Shown in pieces: positions 17,083-25,048 of a DNA stretch of 64,000 nt; the first letter of the stretch is position 1; every line of letters starts with the position of its first letter. The stretch comes from Lachnospiraceae bacterium UBA3762 (GTDB lineage: Bacteria; Bacillota; Clostridia; Lachnospirales; Lachnospiraceae). The notes beneath the pieces were generated by a model. The model was not told the DNA's origin and ran no database searches. It saw only the letters and a list, made by a program, of their open reading frames with translations. Position numbers and translations under genes: made by a program. The stretch covers positions 11,632-75,631 of the forward strand of contig DFGA01000012.1 of assembly GCA_002371615.1 (NCBI GenBank), read 5' to 3'.

Positions 17083-18053
17083 AAGATCCTTGAACCTTCC
17101 TTTTCGAATCTGAATCTGACTTCACTCATTCCTGTATCTCTCATTGCATCACGAAGTCTTGCTTTATCCTTGACGTAGAACATCAAAAATCCTCCGCCCC
17201 CTGCTCCGATCATCTTTCCGCCCTGGGCACCGTTGGCAAGTGCCAGGTTGTACCACTCATCTATCTGAGGATTGCTCATTCCACCTGAGCGTTTTTTCTT
17301 ATATTCCCAATGAGTGTTCATAATATCGGCGAATGTGTCAAGATCACCTTTTTCCAGGGCATTCTTGCTCTGATAGCCGAGGTCCTTGACAAAATCCAGA
17401 TTTTTGAGCATGTCCTCATTATGCTCCTTACTCTTATCGTTCTGCTCTTTTAAAATGTTTCCCGCAGAACGCGAAAATCCGGTAAAGTAAAGTATCAGAT
17501 TATCCTCGAGGTTATAAAGCGTCTCATCCGATATCCTTAAAGGATCAACCCAGACATATCCGTCTCTGTGAAAATTCATGCAGGTAATACCGCCGTAACT
17601 GGCAATATACTGATCCTGTTTGCCTATAGGCTCCTTGAGCCTGTTCATCTCTATTTCGCATGCTTCCTCAGCCAGGGTCCTGGTGGAAACGATGTTTCCC
17701 TGCATTGTGTGAAGAGCCCTAAGAAGTGCCGTTGTGAAAGAACTTGAAGATCCAAGCCCTGTTCCGGCCGGAATATCCGCCATTGAGCACAGCTCAAGGC
17801 ATGGCTTCTTCCACTCAAGCAGTTTGAGAGCTTCACGTATTATAGGATGCTGTATTTCTTCTATGTCCTCGCATTTCTCAAACTTGGAATACTTAAGAAA
17901 ATAACCTTTTTCAAAAGTCTCATGAAGTGTTATATAAACATATTTGTCTATTGCAGCGGAAATCAGAAAGCCTTCTCTTTCCTCATAATATGACGGAAGA
18001 TCCGTTCCTCCTCCGCCGAGTGTTATTCTTAGCGGGCTTCTTGCTATGATCAT
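17079..18053 (-). CDS. hddA: D-glycero-alpha-D-manno-heptose-7-phosphate kinase
   Basis: The 324-residue GHMP kinase begins IIARSPLRITLGGGGTDLPS, the signature of the HddA subgroup, with the ATP motif PAGTGLGSSSSFTTALL near 94-110 and KMIGAGGGGFLMFY near the C-terminus. It phosphorylates heptose 7-phosphate at C1 with alpha configuration, the branch that leads to GDP-heptose rather than the beta branch used by HldE for LPS. GGGAGAG lies upstream of ATG 18053. It overlaps the downstream HddC-GmhB fusion by four bases and follows the epimerase gene by 20 bases. Confidence 0.9.
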   Translation of the reverse strand: MIIARSPLRITLGGGGTDLPSYYEEREGFLISAAIDKYVYITLHETFEKGYFLKYSKFEKCEDIEEIQHPIIREALKLLEWKKPCLELCSMADIPAGTGLGSSSSFTTALLRALHTMQGNIVSTRTLAEEACEIEMNRLKEPIGKQDQYIASYGGITCMNFHRDGYVWVDPLRISDETLYNLEDNLILYFTGFSRSAGNILKEQNDKSKEHNEDMLKNLDFVKDLGYQSKNALEKGDLDTFADIMNTHWEYKKKRSGGMSNPQIDEWYNLALANGAQGGKMIGAGGGGFLMFYVKDKARLRDAMRDTGMSEVRFRFEKEGSRIL

Positions 18054-18073
18054 ATGTCACTCTCCCGATTTTT

Positions 18074-19033
18074 CTAATCTCTTGCGGCAAATACCCAGGG
18101 ATTTGCCTGCAAATACTCTACAGTTCTGATAACTCCCTCCTCGATCGTTGCCTTTGGCTTCCAGCCGAGGGATCTGACCTTTGACGTATCAAGATAAATG
18201 AAGGGATTGTCTCCGATCCATCCACGTTCACCGCCTTCATATGTAAACTCCGGAGTTACCCCGAGCTTCCTGCATATAAAACTTACAGAATCGTTTACCT
18301 CAACATATTCATCTGTTCCGAGATTGTATATGTTTACCTTTTCACTTGCATTCCTTATAACCGTAAGGATTGCTTCCATACAATCTTTTACATACAGATA
18401 TGATTTTTTCTGATGTCCGTCACCCAAAATATGAAGTTTTGTCGGATCGTCGGAAAGCTTTTTACAAAAATCAAATACATGCCCGTGTGTATATCTCTCC
18501 CCGAGTATCGAAACGAATCTGAAAATGTATGCGGTAAAACCGAATCCCTCCGCATAAGCGGCAAGAAGGCCTTCGCATGCAAGCTTCGACGCTCCGTACA
18601 AAGATGTCTGTATAGGGAACGGTGCATTTTCCGGAGTCGGAATAACCTCAGCCTCTCCGTATACGGAACCCGTAGAAGAAAACCCTATCCTCTTAATTCC
18701 GTTTGCCCTCATTGCTTCAAGAACATTGTATGTAGCGATCGTGTTCTGCTCGAGATCCTTTCTCGGATGTTCGCATCCCATCCTGACATCGGCATTTGCA
18801 GCAAAATGGAACACAAAATCGCAGCCCTTCATCGCATCGGTCAGCGCTTCAAGATTGAGTGTATCGCCCTCAATCAGGGTAAATCTTTCGTTTTTTTGAG
18901 CCTCTTCCAAAAACTCATGTCTTCCTGTGGAAAAATTGTCATAAACGACCACTTCGTTTTCCGGCTCCGATAAAAGCCTGTCTGCCATGTTTGAGCCGAT
19001 AAAACCGGCTCCGCCGGTAATAAAATACTTCAT
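18074..19033 (-). CDS. NAD-dependent sugar-nucleotide epimerase/dehydratase
   Basis: The 319-residue extended SDR protein has the Rossmann motif TGGAGFIGSNMADRL (7-21), FHFAANADVR, the catalytic Ser region SSTGSVYG and the YGASK tetrad motif with Tyr and Lys. Members epimerise or dehydrate nucleotide sugars in the cytoplasm. It is first in the heptose operon, so it may modify GDP-heptose (for example 4-epimerisation or 4,6-dehydration), but a GalE-like UDP-hexose role cannot be excluded. GGAGAG precedes ATG 19033 and follows the palindromic element that ends the upstream gene. Confidence 0.85.
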   Translation of the reverse strand: MKYFITGGAGFIGSNMADRLLSEPENEVVVYDNFSTGRHEFLEEAQKNERFTLIEGDTLNLEALTDAMKGCDFVFHFAANADVRMGCEHPRKDLEQNTIATYNVLEAMRANGIKRIGFSSTGSVYGEAEVIPTPENAPFPIQTSLYGASKLACEGLLAAYAEGFGFTAYIFRFVSILGERYTHGHVFDFCKKLSDDPTKLHILGDGHQKKSYLYVKDCMEAILTVIRNASEKVNIYNLGTDEYVEVNDSVSFICRKLGVTPEFTYEGGERGWIGDNPFIYLDTSKVRSLGWKPKATIEEGVIRTVEYLQANPWVFAARD

Positions 19034-19053
19034 AATTGTCTCTCCAATCTACA

Positions 19054-19094
19054 TGTAATAAGGTTCTTCCCGTAAACGGGCCCCTCCTATCTAA
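19054..19094 (-). repeat. 3'-end palindromic element, copy C (short form)
   Basis: On the minus strand TTTAGATAGGAGGGGCCCG is followed by a CCCGTTTACGGG hairpin and AAGAACCTTATTACATGTAGA. The TAG stop of the degenerate GGDEF gene lies in its first bases. It matches the start of copies A and B but has a shorter inner stem and a different right arm. Confidence 0.7.
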
Positions 19095-19972
19095 ATATCA
19101 TATTCAACTTCATCTTCAACATCGCTCTTGAAACTGTTTGCATCACGATTGTATTTTGTCTTATCGTACTGAAGATATCCTATTCTGACTTCTGTGCGGA
19201 TCTGATTATCGGATATGCCTTCAAACCATTTCGAATCCGAAAGCTTATCTCTGAGCCTCTTCTCAACTATCCTGGTTCCGTCTTTGTCACAGGTCAAAAT
19301 GATCCCGAATCCGCCGTTTTCATCTATCGAATATACCCTGTCCTCGAGTCGGACCGTATCTACTATGAGCAGCGACAACTGCTTAACCACTTTTTCATAC
19401 TGCGACGGTTTAAGGACCTTTCTCATTTCCGCGGGATAACGCAGTCTTAATATCATAAAAGAAATAGGACTATCATTTCTTTCCGCATACGATATCTGGG
19501 TTTGAAAATCCATGAAAAGGCTTCTGAGATTGTAAAGACCCGTAACCGGATCTATCATAACAAGATCATTGATCTGTTTTTTTAGAATGGCATTTTCCAA
19601 CAGCAGCGGAGAATACCGCTTAATGTACAAAGCTATCCCCACTATGCACATCGCGGGAAGTATTACCCACAGAAATGAAACTCTCGGAAAATCGTTTTGC
19701 AGAACCGTTAACGAATATATCTTCAATCCGGAAAATACTACGGTTGCAACAGCGGCAACTATAACCCCTATTGTAAGATATCCCGCAACAGTAATAATGA
19801 CCGAAAGAGCAAGTGTACAGGTCATGATAATGTTTTCGGTAAAGTGCTCGCTTCCCGCATAATTCGTAGCAACAACAGCAAGGATAAACGATAACAGCAT
19901 TAGTCCGAGACCAATATACGAAACGATCTTTCCATCACCGGATGCGGCTGATTTATTTTTTTCTTCGCCCAT
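19091..19972 (-). CDS. Membrane protein with degenerate GGDEF domain
   Basis: From ATG 19972 (GGAG six bases upstream; TTG 19984 is a longer alternative) the product has 293 residues. Four hydrophobic segments occupy about 18-115. A GGDEF-like domain follows (MIDPVTGLYNLRSLF near 140-154), but the catalytic signature is replaced by NGGFGIIL, lacking the acidic pair. It is therefore probably not a diguanylate cyclase; a c-di-GMP or GTP binding sensor is possible. The stop codon is inside a palindromic repeat. It is followed by the heptose operon, with the element between. Confidence 0.85.
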   Translation of the reverse strand: MGEEKNKSAASGDGKIVSYIGLGLMLLSFILAVVATNYAGSEHFTENIIMTCTLALSVIITVAGYLTIGVIVAAVATVVFSGLKIYSLTVLQNDFPRVSFLWVILPAMCIVGIALYIKRYSPLLLENAILKKQINDLVMIDPVTGLYNLRSLFMDFQTQISYAERNDSPISFMILRLRYPAEMRKVLKPSQYEKVVKQLSLLIVDTVRLEDRVYSIDENGGFGIILTCDKDGTRIVEKRLRDKLSDSKWFEGISDNQIRTEVRIGYLQYDKTKYNRDANSFKSDVEDEVEYDI

Positions 19973-20013
19973 GACAAACTCCAATCGGTCAGATTACCTA
20001 GTATTCTATCATT

Positions 20014-20925
20014 TTATTGCTGTTTGGTCAAAGAATACACTATATGTCTTCCCCCTTTGATTACGGCCGTCCCTCTTATTGTAAATCCAAGACTTTCCAG
20101 CAATCCCGTACTTGCCTTATTCTCCTCTTTTGAAAATGCCGTAAAATCATGTACATTCAGTTCTCTTTCGGCATATTCGATTATGGCTTCAATTGCCTCC
20201 CTGGCATATCCGCATCTCCTGTATGGCTTTCCTATGATATATCCGATCTCAAGTGCATCATACCCTTCCCGTACAGACAAACCGGCCCTTCCTATAAGCC
20301 TGCCTGAATCCTTAAGGGTAAGTGCCCACACTCCGTATTCAAAAAACCTGTACTGATTATCTATATACTTTTGAATATATTCCTTCTCCATGGCCTCATC
20401 TTCGTACAGATCTTCCATGTATTTTACGGCATCCTTATCGGAATACACTTCGTAAAGAGCCGGTATATCATCTGTAGTCTGTTCTCTTATCACAAGACGC
20501 TTAGTTACCGAGATCGTCCACGGAATGCCAAAATGCCTCTGCCACATTTTATTGATCCTGTCATATGACATAAGTTCAATATCCTCAATGCAGTATAATA
20601 CTTTAGAAAATTTGCATTTGCGGTTGTTTTCGGTATAGTAAGCCGCGCCGGCCAGTCTATTGGTAATTGTGAATGAAATTACATCTTCGGAATCAGTAAT
20701 TATGAATAAGGAATCAGGATTTTTGATTTGTGAATTGATCAAATTTGACAGACACCTTACATCATCTTCCTTGATTTGGTTGTCATAACATAGATATGTA
20801 AACCCGATTTCGGGGTTTTCGTTTTTAATATTTGTGCAAAATGACAGTATGGGGTGTTTAGCAACATTTTTGTAAACATCAACTACAATATGTGACAGTT
20901 TTCTGTCTTTTTTATCGATTTTCAT
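20014..20925 (-). CDS. GNAT acetyltransferase (RimJ-like) with an N-terminal extension
   Basis: The 303-residue protein carries a GNAT domain in its second half (about 145-300): RLVIREQTTDDIPALYEVYS, GRLIGRAGLSVREGYDALEI, and the acetyl-CoA loop YRRCGYAREAIEAII. The first 140 residues form a separate domain that I do not recognise (YLCYDNQIKEDDVRCLSNLI), possibly a second, degenerate acyltransferase-like fold. Substrate unknown. The ribosome binding site is weak. It lies between the crh terminator and the degenerate GGDEF gene. Confidence 0.82.
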   Translation of the reverse strand: MKIDKKDRKLSHIVVDVYKNVAKHPILSFCTNIKNENPEIGFTYLCYDNQIKEDDVRCLSNLINSQIKNPDSLFIITDSEDVISFTITNRLAGAAYYTENNRKCKFSKVLYCIEDIELMSYDRINKMWQRHFGIPWTISVTKRLVIREQTTDDIPALYEVYSDKDAVKYMEDLYEDEAMEKEYIQKYIDNQYRFFEYGVWALTLKDSGRLIGRAGLSVREGYDALEIGYIIGKPYRRCGYAREAIEAIIEYAERELNVHDFTAFSKEENKASTGLLESLGFTIRGTAVIKGGRHIVYSLTKQQ

Positions 20926-21104
20926 TGTGTTTTTTCACTATTTCCCGTATAAGTTTTAATGCACTTTTACGAAATGTATGTTCATAATTTGTTAATATTT
21001 AATTTATAAACTTTTCATTTGTGGAACATTTTTTATACATTTATGTGAACTATACTAGGACCATAAGATGAGACAAAAACATTGCGAATACTTTTTCATA
21101 ATAA

Positions 21105-21130
21105 ATGCCAAGTAGCTTGCTACTTGGCAT
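21105..21130 (-). terminator. Perfect hairpin after the Crh-like gene, probable terminator
   Basis: Perfect 12-bp arms (21105-21116 and 21119-21130) around a two-base centre, 20 bases past the stop of the Crh-like gene. The T-tract on the minus strand is short (TTTATTATG). Confidence 0.7.
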
Positions 21131-21149
21131 CCTCCCTTTTTATAGGGTT

Positions 21150-21404
21150 TTATTCACCCGCCAGATATGTAACGATCGCATCAACCGCTGTCTCCTCATC
21201 GGATCCGTCTGCCGTTACCGTCACGGTATCTCCCGCAACAAGAACCAGCGTCATCATTCCCATTATGCTTTTAGCATTTACTCTCTTATCGCCATACTCG
21301 ATGTATACCGCACTCTCATACTGGCTGGCTACCTGAACAAGCAGGGCGATCGGTCTTGCCTCAAGCCCGTTTTCAAGCCGGATAACCGTTTCCTTTTTTG
21401 TCAT
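21150..21404 (-). CDS. Crh-like HPr paralogue with Glu at position 15
   Basis: The 84-residue protein is an HPr fold. The loop that normally holds the phosphorylatable His15 reads NGLEARP, so residue 15 is Glu; Arg17 is kept. The regulatory site AKSIMGMM is intact, with Ser46 exactly aligned. It therefore cannot take phosphate from enzyme I but could be phosphorylated by HPr kinase, as in Bacillus Crh, where residue 15 is Gln. Like crh, it is the last gene after rapZ and whiA (ATGA overlap with whiA). A role as a CcpA co-regulator signalling glycolytic flux is inferred. hprK is in the same cluster. Confidence 0.92.
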   Translation of the reverse strand: MTKKETVIRLENGLEARPIALLVQVASQYESAVYIEYGDKRVNAKSIMGMMTLVLVAGDTVTVTADGSDEETAVDAIVTYLAGE

Positions 21405-22303
21405 AATTCTCCTCCTTTAAGCTCTTCAGCCATCTTCGAAAGCTTACGGAGCCTGTGATTAACTCCCGATTTACCTATTGCCGGGGTACTCAGTTCTCCT
21501 AGCTCTTTAAGAGTAGCCTCCGGATACATTACCCGAAGGTCCGCAATCTCCATTAATGCGGGCGGAAGGGCACGATATGCATCCGTCTTCATAAGTTGTT
21601 TTATATCTTCTATCTGCCTTTGTGCAGCATTTACAGTCTTGCCGATATTGGCGGTCTCGCAGTTTACCTTCCTGTTAACACTGTTGCGCATCTCTTTTAA
21701 GATCCTCATATTCTCAAAATCCATAAGAGCAATATGCGCGCCCATAACATTAAGCATTTCCACTATCTTTGTTCCGTCTTTTACATACAGAACATGATAT
21801 CTTTTGCGAAGGATTATCTTGGCTTCTATCTCAAAGCTTTCAAGCAGTTCCGCCAAAAAAAGTGCCTGTCTCTCATCCTGGCACACTATCTCCAAATGAT
21901 ATGACTTTTCCGGATTACTGACAGATCCGGCAGCAAGAAACGCACCCCTGATATATGCGCGTCTGCAACATGATCTCATCGTGTCGGTTGTAACTCTGAT
22001 TGCTGACCTGATCTTTTCGGCTTCCCCGCTCTCTGCTACCTCGAGTACGTAGCCGGAACCCCTCTTTATATAAGCAGGATTATCCGCCGAATAATCCTTA
22101 TACATATTAAATGTTTTCCTAAGTAAAGTAAAGTATTTTCTGACTGCAAGCTCATTTTCGGAAGAAATGACCATTTTTCCGTCTTCTTCCTTCGATTGTT
22201 TACCGCAAAAGTCATAAATGGCAGCCATCTCTGCAAGCTGACAATGCCTCGGCATACCATCTATCCGTTCAAGTTCGTCTTTTATTTTTCCGGAAAATGA
22301 CAT
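21401..22303 (-). CDS. whiA: WhiA, sporulation/cell-division regulator
   Basis: The 300-residue protein has the WhiA organisation: an N-terminal LAGLIDADG-like domain (MSFSGKIKDELERI, RGAFLAAGSVSNPEKSYHLE near 115-134) and a C-terminal helix-turn-helix (about 220-290, TLKELGELSTPAIGKSGVNH). WhiA binds DNA and influences division and chromosome segregation in Firmicutes and sporulation in actinobacteria. It lies two bases after rapZ, with GGGG eight to nine bases before ATG 22303, and overlaps the Crh-like gene by four bases. Confidence 0.96.
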   Translation of the reverse strand: MSFSGKIKDELERIDGMPRHCQLAEMAAIYDFCGKQSKEEDGKMVISSENELAVRKYFTLLRKTFNMYKDYSADNPAYIKRGSGYVLEVAESGEAEKIRSAIRVTTDTMRSCCRRAYIRGAFLAAGSVSNPEKSYHLEIVCQDERQALFLAELLESFEIEAKIILRKRYHVLYVKDGTKIVEMLNVMGAHIALMDFENMRILKEMRNSVNRKVNCETANIGKTVNAAQRQIEDIKQLMKTDAYRALPPALMEIADLRVMYPEATLKELGELSTPAIGKSGVNHRLRKLSKMAEELKGGEL

Positions 22304-22305
22304 TC

Positions 22306-23178
22306 TTATTTTCCCCTTGCGGCATCTTTGCCCTTATCTCTGTGATCGAGTTTAAAACCGTAATCCTTATACTTTGACATCCTGTCAAATAATGCCTCAG
22401 CCAGAGTCACACTCCTGTGCTTTCCTCCTGTACAACCTATAGCAACTACAAGCTGGTTCTTCCCCTCCGCAATATAGTTCGGTATAAGAAATACAAGCAT
22501 ATCTTCAAGTTTATTCAGAAACTCATCCGCTTCGGAAAAATTCATGACAAAATCACGAACTTCTTTATCACTTCCGGTAAGAGGCCTTAAGTTCTCATGA
22601 TAATACGGATTAGGGAGGAACCTGACATCAAATACAAGATCGGCATCCCCCGGGATCCCGTATTTAAACCCGAATGAAAGGATCGTCACATACAGATTCT
22701 TGTAATTCATATCATTTACAAAAATCTTGTCAATCTCTGCTTTGAGCTCCCTTGTAAGCATTTGCGAAGTATCTATTATATGGGAAGCATGCTTTTTGAT
22801 GTGGGAGAGCTTTCCTCTTTCGCGCTCAATGCCAACCTCGATTCTGTCCCCGAATGCAAGCGGATGAAGTCTCCTTGTCTCTTTATATCTCTTGATCAGC
22901 ACGGAATCATCGGACTCAAGAAACAAAATATCATATGAAATGCCCATTTCCTTGAGCCTGGCAAGTTCTGTCTCAAGTTCATCAAATCCCGATCCGGTCC
23001 TTACATCAATTCCAAGGGCCGCTCTTTCTATTTCATCATTCTCGCTCAGCAGTCTTGCAAATTCGGAAATAAGCTGGACCGGCATATTATCAACACAGTA
23101 ATAACCCGCATCTTCGAGAAAATTCAGTGTTGTGCTTTTACCCGCGCCGCTAAGTCCCGTTACAACCACAAATCTCAT
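22306..23178 (-). CDS. rapZ: RapZ/YvcJ nucleotide-binding protein
   Basis: The 290-residue P-loop protein has Walker A GLSGAGKST (8-16), the LGIDVRTGSGFD stretch and the C-terminal AIGCTGGKHRSVTLAEAL motif that defines the family. In Enterobacteria RapZ is an adaptor for RNase E and senses glucosamine 6-phosphate; in Firmicutes YvcJ binds nucleotides and affects competence and wall metabolism. The gene overlaps murB by four bases. No YvcK gene lies between rapZ and whiA, unlike in Bacillus. Confidence 0.96.
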   Translation of the reverse strand: MRFVVVTGLSGAGKSTTLNFLEDAGYYCVDNMPVQLISEFARLLSENDEIERAALGIDVRTGSGFDELETELARLKEMGISYDILFLESDDSVLIKRYKETRRLHPLAFGDRIEVGIERERGKLSHIKKHASHIIDTSQMLTRELKAEIDKIFVNDMNYKNLYVTILSFGFKYGIPGDADLVFDVRFLPNPYYHENLRPLTGSDKEVRDFVMNFSEADEFLNKLEDMLVFLIPNYIAEGKNQLVVAIGCTGGKHRSVTLAEALFDRMSKYKDYGFKLDHRDKGKDAARGK

Positions 23179-24098
23179 TTATCAATATCCTCTCCGAGAA
23201 TGACTACTTCCGGCTCAAGCATCACTCCGAACTTTTCATTGACGGTAAATCTGACTTTTTTAATAAGCTCTATTATATCACTTGCCGTGGCTCCCCCTGC
23301 ATTTATGACAAATCCGCAGTGCTTTTCGGAAACAGCCGCCCCACCGACCGAAAAGCCTTTGAGTCCGGCATCTTCTATCAGTTTCCCCGCAAAATAACCT
23401 TCCGGGCGCTTAAATGTGCTTCCGGCACTGGGATACTCAATCGGCTGCTTCTCCTTGCGCCTCCTCGTAAGCTCATCCATCTTATCTTTTATATCTACCC
23501 TGCTGCCCGCCTCAAGCAAGATCTGCGCTTCAAGAACTATAAAGGGATGATTTTTGACCACGCTGGTTCTATACCCGAACTTCATATCATCCCCGGTAAA
23601 AATCACTGTTTCGCCGCTGGTGGTATCCAGCATGGTTACGGAGGTTATAACATCCTTCATCTCGCCGCCGTATGCCCCCGCATTCATTACAACTGCTCCG
23701 CCCACAGTCCCCGGAATGCCTGACGCGAATTCAAGTCCTGTCAGACCGTTTTCATATGCGGCTTTTGCTACCTTTGACAGAAGCGCTCCTGCCCCGGCCG
23801 TGATAATATTATCACGCACCGTTATATTTCCGAATGCACTTCCGATACAGATAATGCAGCCTCTGTAGCCTTTATCGGAAACCAGCAGATTGCTGCCGTT
23901 TCCGATAACCGTATAGTCTATGTTACGCGCTAAAAGAAGGCGGACAATATCTGCCGCCTCCGTAATGCTCTGCGGTGTAACAAACAGATCGGCACATCCC
24001 CCGGCCCTGAAAGTCGTATGTCCTCCCATGTCCTCACAGGTTCTGATATTACTTTCTGCAGTCACACTTTTCAGTTCTTCCGTGATATCAGATCTCAA
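23175..24098 (-). CDS. murB: UDP-N-acetylenolpyruvoylglucosamine reductase
   Basis: The 307-residue flavoenzyme reduces UDP-GlcNAc-enolpyruvate to UDP-MurNAc, the step after MurA. FAD-binding residues are in [18 protein letters not shown] (60-77) and [20 protein letters not shown]; the proton-donating Ser is in [11 protein letters not shown], a type II pattern. The start is TTG 24098, overlapping the glcK stop (TTGA), so it is translationally coupled. Confidence 0.97.
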   Translation of the reverse strand: MRSDITEELKSVTAESNIRTCEDMGGHTTFRAGGCADLFVTPQSITEAADIVRLLLARNIDYTVIGNGSNLLVSDKGYRGCIICIGSAFGNITVRDNIITAGAGALLSKVAKAAYENGLTGLEFASGIPGTVGGAVVMNAGAYGGEMKDVITSVTMLDTTSGETVIFTGDDMKFGYRTSVVKNHPFIVLEAQILLEAGSRVDIKDKMDELTRRRKEKQPIEYPSAGSTFKRPEGYFAGKLIEDAGLKGFSVGGAAVSEKHCGFVINAGGATASDIIELIKKVRFTVNEKFGVMLEPEVVILGEDIDK

Positions 24099-25048
24099 GA
24101 CTGCCCCACTCCGTCAAGTACAAGCTTAGCAGACCCATATATCCCCGCATCGTTTCCAAGTGTAGCAAGTGCAAATTCGGTACCCCTGCTTCCGTGGAAT
24201 ACGTATTTTACAAAGTTCTTTTTGACATAATCAATGACTACCTGTCCAGCCTTGCTGACTCCTCCTCCGATAACGTACAGTTCCGGATTGATCACGTCAG
24301 CAATGTTTGCAAGGCCTTTTCCGAGTATCTCGCCAAACTCTTCGGCTACTTCGCAGGCAATTTCGTCTCCTGCCTTGACCGCATCAAAGACTACCTTTGC
24401 ATTCATGGACTTCGCATTTCTCAGAACAGAGGGTCTGTTGTCAGAAGCAAGTTTCCTGTTAGCAAGCCTTGCTATTCCCGTTGCCGAAGCATACTGCTCA
24501 AGGCATCCGTAATTACCGCAGCCGCACTTCTCGGTCTCATCATCTTTCATATGAAGGTGTCCGATCTCTCCACCGGCACCGTGGGAACCTGAAAGGATCT
24601 TACCGTTTACGATTATTCCTCCGCCCACTCCGGTACCGAGTGTAACAACGACAACATTTTCCCTGCCGCTTCCGCCACCTTTCCATACCTCTCCGAGGGC
24701 TGCCGCATTGGCATCATTTCCTGCGAACACGGGAATATCTATATACTTTCTCATCTCTTTATTCAGATCGAACGCACCCCATCCGAGGTTAACACATTTA
24801 TGTACGATTCCCTTATCATCAACCGGTCCGGGAACACTGACTCCGGCACCGACAACATCCGACATCCGTATATTATTCTCGTCCATCTTCTTCCTGATGG
24901 ACTGCGCGATATCCGGTAATATGCTGCTTCCGTTATTCTCTGTTCTCGTAGGTATTTCCCACTTGTCAAGCAGTTCTCCCTCCGATGTAAACATTCCCAT
25001 CTTGACGGTTGTTCCGCCGATGTCAACTCCAAATACCCTCTTATCCAT
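24095..25048 (-). CDS. glcK: ROK family glucokinase
   Basis: The 317-residue ROK kinase phosphorylates glucose at C6 with ATP. It shows the phosphate loop FGVDIGGTTVKMGMF (5-19), the catalytic Asp in FAGNDANAAALGE, GTGVGGGIIVNG and the zinc motif CGCGNYGCLEQYAS (about 176-189). The start shares one base with the hprK stop (TGATG). Sitting between hprK and murB it connects sugar phosphorylation with catabolite signalling. Confidence 0.95.
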   Translation of the reverse strand: MDKRVFGVDIGGTTVKMGMFTSEGELLDKWEIPTRTENNGSSILPDIAQSIRKKMDENNIRMSDVVGAGVSVPGPVDDKGIVHKCVNLGWGAFDLNKEMRKYIDIPVFAGNDANAAALGEVWKGGGSGRENVVVVTLGTGVGGGIIVNGKILSGSHGAGGEIGHLHMKDDETEKCGCGNYGCLEQYASATGIARLANRKLASDNRPSVLRNAKSMNAKVVFDAVKAGDEIACEVAEEFGEILGKGLANIADVINPELYVIGGGVSKAGQVVIDYVKKNFVKYVFHGSRGTEFALATLGNDAGIYGSAKLVLDGVGQS

